DNA of 38,168 nucleotides from Gloeomargarita sp. SKYG116 (GTDB lineage: Bacteria > Cyanobacteriota > Cyanobacteriia > Gloeomargaritales > Gloeomargaritaceae): contig JANWVM010000011.1 of the NCBI GenBank assembly GCA_025056115.1, forward strand, positions 20,970-59,137, given 5' to 3'. The translations under genes and the position numbers were made by a program. The notes beneath the pieces are model-generated. The model saw only the letters and a list, made by a program, of their open reading frames with translations, was not told where the DNA came from and did not search any database. Numbering within the stretch: the first letter of the stretch is position 1; every line of letters begins with the position of its first letter. Below, piece after piece: positions 8,416-17,383 of the stretch.

Positions 8416-9188
8416 TTACCAGTCGGCGACATCCTCTGGTACACCGCATACGCTCCTTGCACACGACTAAGGGACGCCGGGAAGCAGGGGAATTTCTCCT
8501 GGAAGGAACCCATTTGTTGACGGAAGCGCTCCAACAGGGTATTCCCCTGAAATCTATTTGCTACACATTAGCTTGGGCAGAACGCCACCCCGACGTGCTC
8601 CACCAATTGCCGCCAGCAGTTGCCCAACCCGTGAGTCCACAGGTGTTAGACGCTCTGGCAACGACAGTAAATCCCGATGGCGTAGTGGCCATTGCGCCGA
8701 TACCAACTGCTGAACCAGCATTGCGGGTGGGGTGGTTGCACTTACTGGGCTATCGGCTGCAAGACCCTGGTAACGTGGGGACGCTCATTCGCACCGCTGC
8801 AGCAGTGGGAGTGACCCAGTTGTGGTTGACTGATGACAGTGTCGATCCCTACCATCCCAAGGTGTTGCGCTCGGCTGCTGGTCAGTGGTTCCGTTGCCCG
8901 CCGCACGTGTGTGCCGACCCACTGGCTGTCTTGCGCTTTTACCAACAGAAGCAGGTGCAAATTGTCGCTACGGATGCCCAGGGGGAATTGGTCTACTGGC
9001 AGGTGGATTGGCGGCGACCGACGCTGTTGCTGCTGGGAAATGAAAGCCAGGGGTTGCCCGCCCAGTGGTTAGCGGCTGCTGAGCAAGTCGTGCGCATTCC
9101 ACAACAACCAGGAGTGGAGTCATTAAATGTGGCTATCGCTGCTGCTGTTTGCCTGTACGAGGCGTGGCGCCAGCGCTGGACAAGCTAA
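8412..9188 (+). CDS. SpoU/TrmH-family RNA 2'-O-methyltransferase
   Basis: The product has about 258 residues from GTG 8412, which overlaps the sdhB stop as GTGA; this junction and the following ITSRRHPLVHRIRSL fit the family start, while the longer frame upstream lies inside sdhB. An N-terminal substrate-binding segment (GEFLLEGTHLLTEAL) precedes the knotted SPOUT domain with its three motifs: GNVGTLIRTA, LLLLGNESQGLP and SLNVAIAAAVCLYEA. Members methylate ribose 2'-OH in rRNA or tRNA using S-adenosylmethionine; the exact nucleotide is not predictable here. The overlap with sdhB suggests translational coupling. The rplS promoter begins inside its last codons. Confidence 0.9.
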   Translation: MITSRRHPLVHRIRSLHTTKGRREAGEFLLEGTHLLTEALQQGIPLKSICYTLAWAERHPDVLHQLPPAVAQPVSPQVLDALATTVNPDGVVAIAPIPTAEPALRVGWLHLLGYRLQDPGNVGTLIRTAAAVGVTQLWLTDDSVDPYHPKVLRSAAGQWFRCPPHVCADPLAVLRFYQQKQVQIVATDAQGELVYWQVDWRRPTLLLLGNESQGLPAQWLAAAEQVVRIPQQPGVESLNVAIAAAVCLYEAWRQRWTS

Positions 9189-9205
9189 AAAAATTGGCGT
9201 ATGAT
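9177..9205 (+). promoter_or_regulatory. Sigma70-type promoter for rplS
   Basis: TGGACA (9177-9182) and TATGAT (9200-9205) are separated by 17 bp, close to the housekeeping consensus. The predicted start near 9212 gives a leader of about 23 nt before rplS. The -35 overlaps the end of the methyltransferase gene, so rplS can be transcribed independently of it. Confidence 0.65.
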
Positions 9206-9234
9206 TGGGGATTGTCACAAATTGAGTTACCACC

Positions 9235-9591
9235 ATGAACGCCCAGGCGATTATTCGTTCGATTGAGGCCGAGTACCTTAAATCGGACTTGCCCCAGATT
9301 GATGTGGGAGACGTGGTAAGGGTTGGGGTTGTCATTCAAGAAGGGGGCAAGGAACGGGTACAGCCCTACGAAGGCGTCGTTATCGCCCGGCGGGGAACCG
9401 GCGTGAATTTGAGTATCACGGTGCGCAAAACGTTTCAGGGCGTTGGGGTTGAGCGGGTGTTTTTAGTGCATTCGCCTCGGATTGCCAGTATTCAAGTGTT
9501 GCGCAAGTCGGTGGTGCGGCGAGCCAAACTGTATTACCTACGCAAACGGGTGGGCAAAGCGACGCGCCTGAAACAGCGTTTTGAAGTCTAG
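9235..9591 (+). CDS. rplS: 50S ribosomal protein L19
   Basis: The product has 118 residues and a full-length L19 pattern: IGVGDVV-like [58 protein letters not shown] and a basic tail [14 protein letters not shown]19 sits at the 30S-50S interface. A clear promoter lies just upstream. There is no rimM or trmD beside it, unlike the usual proteobacterial order. Confidence 0.97.
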   Translation: MNAQAIIRSIEAEYLKSDLPQIDVGDVVRVGVVIQEGGKERVQPYEGVVIARRGTGVNLSITVRKTFQGVGVERVFLVHSPRIASIQVLRKSVVRRAKLYYLRKRVGKATRLKQRFEV

Positions 9592-9663
9592 GGGTTCGGG
9601 TTGAACGTTTTATCTGTGGATATTGCGATAGGGTGAACAACGGACTGCAATGGCTGCCTTTCC

Positions 9664-11055
9664 ATGACCTCTCTGACCCCGAGTCCCAGCTTTAGCCTAA
9701 CTGTACGGATTGAAATACCCAACCGCGTGGGACAGTTGGCATCAGTCCTGCAAGCGATTGGCGAAGTTGGGGGAAATTTGGGGCCAATTAATCTCATTGA
9801 ACAAACCCGGCAGCGGGCAGTACGAGAGATTACGATTGATGCGACCGGTCCAGAACATGAAGAACAAATCATCGCCACCCTCAAAGCCTTGCCCAACGTG
9901 CGGTTGCTGAGCGTGGACGACCGAACGTTTAAATTGCACCAGGGGGGAAAAATTCACCTGCAGAGCAAAATTCCCTTAAAAAATCGGGCTGATTTGGCAA
10001 TGGCCTATACTCCCGGTGTCGGGCGAGTGTGTGCGGAAATTGCCCAAAATCCTGACCAGGTTTATCGCTTCACCATCAAACAAAATTGCGTGGCCATTGT
10101 CACTGATGGTAGTGCAGTTTTGGGGCTGGGGAATCTGGGGCCATACGCAGCGCTGCCGGTCATGGAAGGCAAAGCCATGCTCTTCAAAGAATTTGCCGGT
10201 ATTGATGCCTTTCCCATTTGCTTGAATACCCAAGACCCGGAAGCAATTGTGAACACAGTTAAGTATTTAGCGCCAGTGTTTGGGGGTGTGAACTTAGAAG
10301 ACATTAGCGCACCCCGCTGTTTTGAAATTGAGCAGCGCCTGCAACAGGAATTGGATATCCCTGTGTTTCACGATGACCAGCATGGTACTGCAGTGGTGAC
10401 TTTAGCGGCGTTGCTGAATGCCTTGCGCTGGGTGGGAAAATCCCTAGAGCGCGTGCGGATCGTCATCAACGGGGCAGGGGCAGCGGGGTTAGCGGTGGCA
10501 GCATTGCTGAAACAAGCAGGGGCGCAGGGAGTTATCCTATGTGATTCGCAGGGCATTGTCAGTACAGAACGGGACGACTTGCACCCGATGAAACGCGCCT
10601 TTGCTGTTGCTCAGACCGGAACGCTGGCCGATGCCCTCGTAGATGCTGATGTGTTTCTTGGATTGAGTGTGCCCGGCGCAGTCACTCCCGAAATGATCCA
10701 CACCATGGCCCCCGACCCGATTGTGTTTGCCATGGCCAATCCCGTGCCCGAAATCCAGCCGGAGTGGATTGAAGACAAGGTTGCGGTGATTGCTACCGGC
10801 CGGAGTGATTACCCCAATCAGATTAACAATGTACTCGCATTTCCGGGTATTTTTCGGGGAGCCTTAGACAGCCGCGTGCGACATCTTACTCCAGAGCTAT
10901 ACCTCGCAGCAGCACGAGCTATCGCTAGTTTAGTCACTCCCCAAGAATTACAACGGGAGTACATTATCCCATCTGTGTTTGACTCCCGGGTAGTGCCGAC
11001 TGTCGCTCAAGCTGTAGCCCAAGCAGCCCGCGAAGCTGGTCTGACGCCTGGCTGA
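9664..11055 (+). CDS. Malic enzyme with N-terminal ACT domain
   Basis: The product has 463 residues. Residues about 9-85 form an ACT-like regulatory domain ([20 protein letters not shown], then [16 protein letters not shown]). The catalytic part follows with [34 protein letters not shown], the metal-site segment [11 protein letters not shown] and a Rossmann motif [19 protein letters not shown]. The reaction is oxidative decarboxylation of malate to pyruvate, forming NADH or NADPH. An ACT domain suggests allosteric control by a small ligand, perhaps an amino acid, which I infer only. The start at 9664 leaves a complete ACT strand. The 72 bp after rplS contains no clear terminator. Confidence 0.92.
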   Translation: MTSLTPSPSFSLTVRIEIPNRVGQLASVLQAIGEVGGNLGPINLIEQTRQRAVREITIDATGPEHEEQIIATLKALPNVRLLSVDDRTFKLHQGGKIHLQSKIPLKNRADLAMAYTPGVGRVCAEIAQNPDQVYRFTIKQNCVAIVTDGSAVLGLGNLGPYAALPVMEGKAMLFKEFAGIDAFPICLNTQDPEAIVNTVKYLAPVFGGVNLEDISAPRCFEIEQRLQQELDIPVFHDDQHGTAVVTLAALLNALRWVGKSLERVRIVINGAGAAGLAVAALLKQAGAQGVILCDSQGIVSTERDDLHPMKRAFAVAQTGTLADALVDADVFLGLSVPGAVTPEMIHTMAPDPIVFAMANPVPEIQPEWIEDKVAVIATGRSDYPNQINNVLAFPGIFRGALDSRVRHLTPELYLAAARAIASLVTPQELQREYIIPSVFDSRVVPTVAQAVAQAAREAGLTPG

Positions 11056-11059
11056 GAAC

Positions 11060-11088
11060 TTGCATTTTTATTGCGGCAGTTGTAAGAT
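11060..11088 (+). promoter_or_regulatory. Sigma70-type promoter for rpmI-rplT
   Basis: TTGCAT (11060-11065) and TAAGAT (11083-11088) are separated by exactly 17 bp, with A/T-rich sequence around them. Transcription would start near 11095, about 20 nt before rpmI. The short leader leaves no room for the long L20-binding leader known from other bacteria. Confidence 0.65.
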
Positions 11089-11114
11089 TAAAAATTGTGA
11101 CTTTATCAGGGGCC

Positions 11115-11315
11115 ATGTCTAAGCAAAAGCTCAAGACGCGCAAAGCGGCGGCAAAGCGCTTTCAGGTGACCGGCAGCGGCAAGATCGTGCGACGGCAAAG
11201 CATGCGCAACCACCTATTGCAGAAAAAAACTAGTAAACGCAAGCGGCGGCTAGCTCAGATGGTATCGGTCAGTGAACAAGATATGGCCAATGTGCGGTTG
11301 ATGTTAGTACGGTAG
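11115..11315 (+). CDS. rpmI: 50S ribosomal protein L35
   Basis: The product has 66 residues, strongly basic, starting [16 protein letters not shown] with [11 protein letters not shown] and [15 protein letters not shown], the normal L35 pattern. The ATG at 11115 is preceded by AGGGG; an upstream in-frame codon at 11097 would add six unrelated residues. It lies 10 bp before rplT. infC, often upstream of this pair, is absent. Confidence 0.97.
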   Translation: MSKQKLKTRKAAAKRFQVTGSGKIVRRQSMRNHLLQKKTSKRKRRLAQMVSVSEQDMANVRLMLVR

Positions 11316-11325
11316 GGGAACGACC

Positions 11326-11676
11326 ATGCGTGTTAAGAGGGGAAATGTCGCTCGCAAACGGCGCAAGAAAATTCTGAAACTGGCCAAAGGGTACCGGGGG
11401 GCAGCCTCTCTCCTTTTCCGCACTGCGAATCAACGAGTAATGAAGGCCCTGCGGTATGCCTACCGGCACCGGCGGGAGAAAAAGCGGGATTTTCGCCAGC
11501 TCTGGATTGCCCGGATCAATGCGGCCACTCGTCCTGCGGGCCTGTCCTATAGTCAGTTCATTGGTCAACTCCACAAAGCCAACATTGCTCTCAACCGCAA
11601 AATGCTGGCCCAGATGAGCATCTTTGATCCAGATACGTTTGCCCAGGTGTTGCAGGCCGCAAAAAATGCCAGTTAA
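11326..11676 (+). CDS. rplT: 50S ribosomal protein L20
   Basis: The product has 116 residues: [21 protein letters not shown] at the N-terminus (basic tail that enters the rRNA), then [33 protein letters not shown] and [11 protein letters not shown], all standard L20. L20 is an early assembly protein of the large subunit. It is cotranscribed with rpmI, 10 bp apart. Its stop is only 11 bp from the stop of the convergent glutamine synthetase-like gene and no terminator hairpin fits there. Confidence 0.97.
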   Translation: MRVKRGNVARKRRKKILKLAKGYRGAASLLFRTANQRVMKALRYAYRHRREKKRDFRQLWIARINAATRPAGLSYSQFIGQLHKANIALNRKMLAQMSIFDPDTFAQVLQAAKNAS

Positions 11677-11687
11677 TTTTTGGTTTA

Positions 11688-12995
11688 CTAGCAATCCAAC
11701 GTGTACTCCCGTTCCCACGGGGTAATCTGGCTGTGGAACTCCTGCCACTCCCGGTACTTGAGCTTGAGATAGGACTCCACAAAGTTCTCTCCAAGGAGAG
11801 TGGTCAGGGTGGTGTTGCGTTCCAAAGCCCGCAGCGCGTCTAACAGATTGCCCGGTAGGGACGGGTATTGCTCGGGGGGTAGGGGGTCCGTGTAGTTGTT
11901 GTTGTCGCACCGAGGGCCGGGGTCGCGCTGTTCCTTAATGCCATCCAACCCAGCGGCAATGACAGCAGCCACAAAGAGATAGGGATTGGCGGCGCCATCG
12001 GCCAAGCGCAGTTCAAACCGCCCTGGGTCGGGAATACGAATCATATGGGTGCGATTGTTGCCGCTGTAACTGATGGTGGTGGGGGACCAGGTGGCACCGG
12101 AACGGGTGACGGGAGCATTGATGCGCTTGTAGGAGTTCACAGTGGGGTTCGTAAAAGCGCATAGGGCCGGTGCATGATGCAAGACTCCCCCGATGAAGTG
12201 ATAGGCCAAGCGCGACAAACCCATTTCGTCTTGGGGGTCATGAAACAAATTCATTGCGCCTGCGGCATCCCACACGGACAGGTGCAAGTGACAGCCATTG
12301 CCAGTGAGATGGGCAAAAGGTTTGGGCATGAAGGTGGCCCGCAGCCCGTGTTTTTCCGCAATTGACTTCACCATGTACTTGAAAAAGGCGTGCCGGTCGG
12401 CGGTCACCAGGGCATCGTCGTAGAGCCAGTTCATTTCAAATTGACCGTTGGCGTCTTCGTGGTCGTTTTGGTAAGCTCCCCACCCGAGCGCCTGCATGGC
12501 ATCGCAAATTTCACTGATCACCGCAAACCGCCGCATCAAGGCCTGCTGGTCATAACAAGGTTTGCTCTGCCGGTCGAACCCATCCGCCAGCGATTCCCCA
12601 TCCGGTGACACCAGAAAATACTCACACTCGACACCCGTTTTCACCCGGTAACCGAGCGCCTGCGCCTGCTCCAGCACCCGTTTCAAAACCAGCCGGGGTG
12701 TTTGGGGCAAAGGGTCGCCTTTGACGGTGGCCAAGTCCGCCGGCATCCAGGCCACGTCCGGTTGCCAGGGCAAGGGCATCAACGCTGCTGCATCGGCCCG
12801 TGCAAACACATCCGCATCCGCCGGCGTCATGTCCAACCAAGCGGCAAATCCCGCAAAGCCAGCGGCCGTTTGCATCGTGTCAATCACCGCTGCCGGCACC
12901 AGCTTCGCCCGCTGAATGCCAAACAAATCAGTAAACGAAATCAAAAAGTAACGAATGCCGCGCGCTTGCGCCAGCGCCGATAGAGTCTGGGTCAT
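11688..12995 (-). CDS. Type III-like glutamine synthetase family protein (GlnT/GMAS-like)
   Basis: The product has 435 residues from the ATG at 12993-12995 (MTQTLSALAQARG); the open frame upstream to 13175 lies mostly inside the next gene. Glutamine-synthetase active-site blocks are present: GVECEYFLV, NDHEDANGQFEMNW, FMPKPF, GNGCHLHLS, PTVNSYKRI and RIPDPGRFELRLADGAANPY. Its length and the C-terminal REWQEFHSQITPWE ending resemble the GlnT branch, which includes gamma-glutamylmethylamide synthetase, rather than the classical cyanobacterial GlnA (about 470 residues, with an adenylylation-type loop) or GlnN. The enzyme likely couples ATP hydrolysis to amidation of glutamate; whether the amine is ammonia or an alkylamine cannot be told. 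It is the last gene of a four-gene minus-strand set. Confidence 0.85.
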   Translation of the reverse strand: MTQTLSALAQARGIRYFLISFTDLFGIQRAKLVPAAVIDTMQTAAGFAGFAAWLDMTPADADVFARADAAALMPLPWQPDVAWMPADLATVKGDPLPQTPRLVLKRVLEQAQALGYRVKTGVECEYFLVSPDGESLADGFDRQSKPCYDQQALMRRFAVISEICDAMQALGWGAYQNDHEDANGQFEMNWLYDDALVTADRHAFFKYMVKSIAEKHGLRATFMPKPFAHLTGNGCHLHLSVWDAAGAMNLFHDPQDEMGLSRLAYHFIGGVLHHAPALCAFTNPTVNSYKRINAPVTRSGATWSPTTISYSGNNRTHMIRIPDPGRFELRLADGAANPYLFVAAVIAAGLDGIKEQRDPGPRCDNNNYTDPLPPEQYPSLPGNLLDALRALERNTTLTTLLGENFVESYLKLKYREWQEFHSQITPWEREYTLDC

Positions 12996-13059
12996 GGGAA
13001 AAACCGTTGCTCTCGAATTAACGGCTATTAAACCGGGGAAAGCGCCCGCCAAAGTGTCG

Positions 13060-14085
13060 TCAAAAACACAAAATGCCTTCGGTAGCCAACCACTCCTGCA
13101 CCACCTGGCGAATAAAAGCGGCATCGGGGGGATGTTGCCAGGGATTCCCCGCTCGGTGGCCCCAGATGGAATCAATCAACCGAAACGTGGCGTTAGGGAT
13201 CAAGGCAGCTTCGGCGGCGCAGTCATCTGGGGGAAAGTACAAATCTGTCGTGCAGGTCATCACCAGGGTTTTGGCCCGAATGGAACGCAGTGCCCGCTCG
13301 TAGTCTCCCTGGTAAACGGGATTGTTGCCTACGTCACAGTGCAACCAGGTGTCAATCATCGCCAGCAAATCCCTGGGGTCCCGTCGCCGGTAGTTCGCTT
13401 CCCATCCCCGCACCAGGTAGTCTTCCAAATCCCGGTAGCCCAGTTGTTTGTAGAGCTCGGCACGATAAAACGCCTGGGAAGCCGCCCAACTGGCGTAAAT
13501 ACAGGCAAAGGCCCGGTAGCCCCGCTCGGGTACGCCCTGGAACGTTTGCCCATCCCACGCCGGGTCTGCCGTCAGCGCTGCCCGTAAACTCAGCAGAAAC
13601 ACCCGGTTGTGGGGCGTGGTGCGGGCTGTGCCACACAGGGCAACCATGCGTTCGACGCGGTCAGGATATAAAGCTCCCCAATGGTAGGCCTGTTGCGCTC
13701 CCATGGACCAGCCGTACACCAGCGCCAGCCGTTCAATGCCCCAGACCTCCCGCAGCAACCGTTCCTGCAACGTCACATTGTCCCAGTGGGTCACCACACA
13801 CCCCTGTTCCGCCAGGCCCGGTAACCCGCCGTTGCTGGGCGAACTGGACAACCCGTTGCCCAACATATTGGGAATCACAATAAACCAGCGGCTCGGGTCG
13901 AGAATCCCATCCGGGCTAATCAACCATTCGATGTCCGTGTGCTGAGCGCCATAGGACGTGGGGTAGAGCACCACGTTATCCCGCCGGGGCGAAAGTTCCC
14001 CGTAGGTCTGATAGACGACCTGCACCCGCGGCAACTGGATTCCACATTGCAGCGTCACATCTTGGGCCGTCCAAACCCCGGTCAT
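13060..14085 (-). CDS. Alpha/beta hydrolase of the homoserine O-acyltransferase (MetX)-like family
   Basis: The product has 341 residues. The ATG (14083-14085) overlaps the stop of the upstream desaturase gene as ATGA, which fixes the start. The fold is MetX-like: VYQTYGELSPRRDNVVLYP, an IPNMLGNGLSSSP segment, the nucleophile elbow GWSMGAQQAYHWG (S127), then CTTDLYFPPDD and WGHRAGNP for the catalytic Asp and His. True homoserine acetyltransferases carry GGSMGGMQ at the elbow; here it is GWSMGAQQ, so acyl transfer to homoserine is doubtful. Lying between a desaturase and a glutamine synthetase relative, it may act on another acyl substrate (inference). A 64-bp gap separates it from the downstream gene. 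Confidence 0.8.
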   Translation of the reverse strand: MTGVWTAQDVTLQCGIQLPRVQVVYQTYGELSPRRDNVVLYPTSYGAQHTDIEWLISPDGILDPSRWFIVIPNMLGNGLSSSPSNGGLPGLAEQGCVVTHWDNVTLQERLLREVWGIERLALVYGWSMGAQQAYHWGALYPDRVERMVALCGTARTTPHNRVFLLSLRAALTADPAWDGQTFQGVPERGYRAFACIYASWAASQAFYRAELYKQLGYRDLEDYLVRGWEANYRRRDPRDLLAMIDTWLHCDVGNNPVYQGDYERALRSIRAKTLVMTCTTDLYFPPDDCAAEAALIPNATFRLIDSIWGHRAGNPWQHPPDAAFIRQVVQEWLATEGILCF

Positions 14086-15011
14086 CCCGGAAACTGGGCG
14101 ACGATTTCCCGGTTGGCGGCGATGTAGCCAGGCGCTAGATGCACCCACTTGTCCCGCAACTTTTGATGCGCCTGGGGCAAGGCATGAAAGGGAATTGCCG
14201 GACAGAAATGGTGCTCGGCATGAAACGGCATATTCCACATCAACAACCGCACCGGCCACCCGGTCAACGTCGTGCGCGTGTTGGTCAGGGGGTTGCTGTC
14301 GTAGCTACAACCCGTGTGTTCTGCCAGCAAGATAAAGCGCAAAAACGGTTGTCCCACCGCTAGCGGCACGACCCAGTCCATGAGAAACCACGGCTGGCCC
14401 GCCCAGACCGATAGGGCTATTGCCAGGGCATAAACCGCTAACTGCGCCGCCGTCGAACGCCGCACCGTCGCCTGGGCTTCGGGAGCAATGTAGGGACATC
14501 CCTGAAAATTCCCCAGCAGCACCCGCAGGTGACCCCGCACTTTTCCCCACCACCAGGGAATCCCGCTCAACTGCCACAGATACATCCGCCAGTTCGTGGG
14601 TACGGGGTCTTCCAGTTCGGGGTCTTTACCAGGAATCTGCGTATAGCGGTGATGCCACTGGTGATAACGGCGATAGAACGCACTGTTGTAAAACGACAAT
14701 ACGCCAGCGACCCAGGCCACCGCATCGTTCAACCAGGGAGTGGCAAACGCCGTGCGATGGACACACTCATGGACAGCGGCAAACATGGTCGCTAGGCTAA
14801 AGCCATACAGGGGCAACGCCAGCCAACCCCAGAGCATCCCCTGCGTCCAGGCCCCGTGCCACAGTAGCCCGCTTCCAACTAAAATGCCCAAGTGGGCCAA
14901 CAATTGCCGCCATCCTTTGACATCCGAGCGCCGGTTCAAAGCTGCCAGCTCCTCGGGGGAAAAGACATCACTTAGCTTGATCGCCGCTGGAGTTGTTGAC
15001 TGCCCTGCCAT
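14082..15011 (-). CDS. Fatty acid desaturase family membrane protein
   Basis: The product has 309 residues from the ATG at 15009-15011. It carries three histidine boxes of di-iron desaturases/hydroxylases: HECVH (81-85), HQWHH (117-121) and HAEHH (264-268), with hydrophobic segments between residues about 40-75 and 190-235. The signature WHHRYTQIPGKDPELEDP is family-like, but I cannot say whether the substrate is a glycerolipid acyl chain, a sphingoid base or a terpenoid. It is distinct from the crtR hydroxylase at 25.2-26.1 kb. Its TGA overlaps the ATG of the next gene, indicating coupling. The upstream transketolase-like gene ends 77 bp before. Confidence 0.85.
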   Translation of the reverse strand: MAGQSTTPAAIKLSDVFSPEELAALNRRSDVKGWRQLLAHLGILVGSGLLWHGAWTQGMLWGWLALPLYGFSLATMFAAVHECVHRTAFATPWLNDAVAWVAGVLSFYNSAFYRRYHQWHHRYTQIPGKDPELEDPVPTNWRMYLWQLSGIPWWWGKVRGHLRVLLGNFQGCPYIAPEAQATVRRSTAAQLAVYALAIALSVWAGQPWFLMDWVVPLAVGQPFLRFILLAEHTGCSYDSNPLTNTRTTLTGWPVRLLMWNMPFHAEHHFCPAIPFHALPQAHQKLRDKWVHLAPGYIAANREIVAQFPG

Positions 15012-15088
15012 CCTCAGTAATTGCCCTATCCTACAACTACAACTCCCACAAGATAACAGTGAGCCTTGCCCAACGTTGGTAACGCCCA

Positions 15089-17278
15089 CTACAACAGGGA
15101 ATGTACCCGCTGGACAATCTGTTCGGCGCTCAACCCGTTGTAGGCCAGCAATTGGTCAGGAGACGCCGCTGTTTCTCCTCGCCGCCAGCCGATGGCATCC
15201 CGCCGGGGCATCTGCGCGCGTAACAGGACGGGTTCTAGTGTTGTCACCGGCCCCCCGCTAATTCCCAACAGCGCATCACCCGTAAATAGTTGGGCAAAGG
15301 TGGCATCGTCCATAAATTCCCCATCCGGTTCGGCGCAGGTGGACCAGGCCACATCACTGGGGCGACACAACCGCCGCAGGTTCACCAAGCTGACAATGCG
15401 CGTGCCAATACCTTGGGCTTGCAACTGGGCCGCCGCCGCAAATACTGGTATCAAGACCAAATCGCCCACCACCGCCAGCACCACCAGCCGTTCTCCCGGC
15501 GTCTCTTGCAAGACAACAGCTCCCTGGGCGACCGCCTGCTGCGCCTGCTCCCAGGTCGTGCGCACCGGCAACGGCGTTTTACTGGCAAAAATGGCGATGC
15601 CTTTGTTGAACGTGGTCACCGCCCACAGGTAGGCCGCTTGGGCGCAATTCGCATCAGGGGGAAACACCGGATACACATTCCCGTTGCGCATCAGGGCCAT
15701 GTAGTAGGCTTCAATTTCCGGGCGTTGGTGCGTCCAGCCATTGCGCCCCTGCTCTAGCGCCCCCGCTGTAAACAAGGCAATCGTCGAAGGCGTGGGTCGC
15801 CGCAATTCCGCCATCGCCTGGGTTACTGTTTGCCAGATGGGTAGCCCGTTAATGGCAAAGGATTCATAGGAGCACCACAGCGACCGTCCCCCCAACAGGC
15901 ACACCGCCGCCGCCAAGCCCGCACAGGCATCTTCGCTCAAGGGTTCATAGACCTGGCCCTGGGGCGACTGGTTATACAGCGGGTCTGCCGTTGGGTGAAT
16001 CACCTTCAGCCCCTGATTGATATTGGCAATCCCTGACGCTTCATTGCCGTCAGCGTTAGTCACCAAAAATTTCGGGTCGCTTTGCCCCAGTTGCACGACT
16101 AACTTCCCCACGGCTGTCGTCGCCACCTGTTTTTCGCCGATGGGAAATTCCTGGTGGGTGAATAGGGGCAAGGGCGGCAAGGGGCGCACCGATTCCGTTA
16201 CCGCAACCTGGGCTGCCGGACCACCCCCAGCTCGCCGAAAGTTCTCCCGCACCAAATCCCAGGCTTCTACCGGCAAAGCCCGCTGCTGCAATGCCCGTAC
16301 AATGTCTGGATTCTCCAGGGTGTGCTGAGCATACAGGTTGTGGGCTTTGGCGCCCCGCGCATGTACCCCGGCCCCTTTCAGTTGCTTCAGGATGAAGACC
16401 GTTAATTTTCCCCCGAGGGCGCTCTGGGCTGCCTGGTCCAACCCGCTGAGGACCGCTTCCGTAAACCGCAACCGTTGCGCAAAGCCAAACAAAGTGCTGT
16501 CGACGTAATCTCCCGGTTGCCCCTGGTCATCGAAGTCCTTGGCATCTACCAAAACCACCGCGTCAAACCCGTGGGCGCGCCAGTAGCGTTCCATGGCGGC
16601 GTTGTCCGCTGTTGCATTCATGCTGTGGTGTTCCTGGCTATAGCCGTTCCAGACCAGGATGGGCAAGAAATTCGTCACCTGGGGAAACGCGGTGTGGAAA
16701 TGCAAAAAGCTGCTCATGACGTAGGGTTCCCCTAGCCCCCCATCCCCAATCGTCACCGGAAATAGCACATCGGGGTAGAGATACGCCCCCGCCATCGCAA
16801 AATGTTGCCCTTGGCCCAAGGGACCTGCTGGCCCAATGACTCCCGGAATCGCGCCCGACAAGTGCCCCAGCAACCCGTGCATTTCCCGGAAGCGCTCTCG
16901 CAGTTGGGCTACCGTGTGAATCCCCATCGCTTCCAGTGAGCCATCCAAGAACAACGCCGCGTAAAACCCTGGCGCATGGTGGCCCACTTCCGTTGGGATG
17001 TTCTTGTGGCCCAGCATGAACAGGGCGGCAATCGCTTCCGCGCAACTGGCAAAACCCCCAGGGTGGCCCGAGGCTTTGGTTGCCGTCATTTGCAGCACCA
17101 AGTAACGCAGGGCATCCGCAGCCAGCAGCGTCTGGTAAACCGCTTGCGGGTCGTGGGGGTTGCGAATGCTGCCTGTCGTTGCCTCCACCGCCGGTCGTTG
17201 CCCATAATGCGACCAGTCCGGCCACGTTGTCCCAAAGTAATCAATGCCCTGCCAGCAGTCCGTTGCGACGGTCATCAT
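15089..17278 (-). CDS. Transketolase-like thiamine-diphosphate enzyme
   Basis: The product has about 729 residues. The N-terminal half has a ThDP-binding pattern: SGHPGGFASCAEA, a HAPGFYAALFLDG segment, IGDGGLGEPYVMSSF (GDG motif) and the Asn of NGYSQEHHSMN. The C-terminal half has the pyrimidine-binding and transketolase C-terminal regions. Sequence and length differ from the canonical Calvin-cycle transketolase (about 670 residues, GHPGLPMG), and some blocks are closer to phosphoketolase-like proteins annotated in cyanobacteria. The ketose substrate is therefore uncertain. Two ATGs at 17276-17278 and 17273-17275 are possible starts after a G-rich ribosome site; a GTG at 17287 also exists. 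It heads the four-gene minus operon and diverges from psbZ. Confidence 0.8.
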   Translation of the reverse strand: MMTVATDCWQGIDYFGTTWPDWSHYGQRPAVEATTGSIRNPHDPQAVYQTLLAADALRYLVLQMTATKASGHPGGFASCAEAIAALFMLGHKNIPTEVGHHAPGFYAALFLDGSLEAMGIHTVAQLRERFREMHGLLGHLSGAIPGVIGPAGPLGQGQHFAMAGAYLYPDVLFPVTIGDGGLGEPYVMSSFLHFHTAFPQVTNFLPILVWNGYSQEHHSMNATADNAAMERYWRAHGFDAVVLVDAKDFDDQGQPGDYVDSTLFGFAQRLRFTEAVLSGLDQAAQSALGGKLTVFILKQLKGAGVHARGAKAHNLYAQHTLENPDIVRALQQRALPVEAWDLVRENFRRAGGGPAAQVAVTESVRPLPPLPLFTHQEFPIGEKQVATTAVGKLVVQLGQSDPKFLVTNADGNEASGIANINQGLKVIHPTADPLYNQSPQGQVYEPLSEDACAGLAAAVCLLGGRSLWCSYESFAINGLPIWQTVTQAMAELRRPTPSTIALFTAGALEQGRNGWTHQRPEIEAYYMALMRNGNVYPVFPPDANCAQAAYLWAVTTFNKGIAIFASKTPLPVRTTWEQAQQAVAQGAVVLQETPGERLVVLAVVGDLVLIPVFAAAAQLQAQGIGTRIVSLVNLRRLCRPSDVAWSTCAEPDGEFMDDATFAQLFTGDALLGISGGPVTTLEPVLLRAQMPRRDAIGWRRGETAASPDQLLAYNGLSAEQIVQRVHSLL

Positions 17279-17305
17279 CCACCCCACCCGCGTAAGTTAT
17301 TGAGC

Positions 17306-17311
17306 ATTGTA
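17306..17311 (-). promoter_or_regulatory. Candidate -10 element for the transketolase-like operon
   Basis: On the minus strand this reads TACAAT, about 28 nt before the start codon. No good -35 is visible at 17 bp, so the assignment is weak. Confidence 0.3.
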
Positions 17312-17383
17312 GTATGGTTGAGCGTTGCGGGCCACCCGCTTTTTGATAGCCTGGTAGATGGGCTGTGTTGGGAGCAAAAAACC

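Noticed and set aside
12702-12983. Frames antisense to the type III GS-like gene
   Set aside because: Proline/arginine-rich shadow of a well-supported coding region.
16976-17383. N-terminal extension of the psbZ frame
   Set aside because: It lies antisense to the transketolase-like gene; PsbZ is complete from 17384 with its own GGAG.
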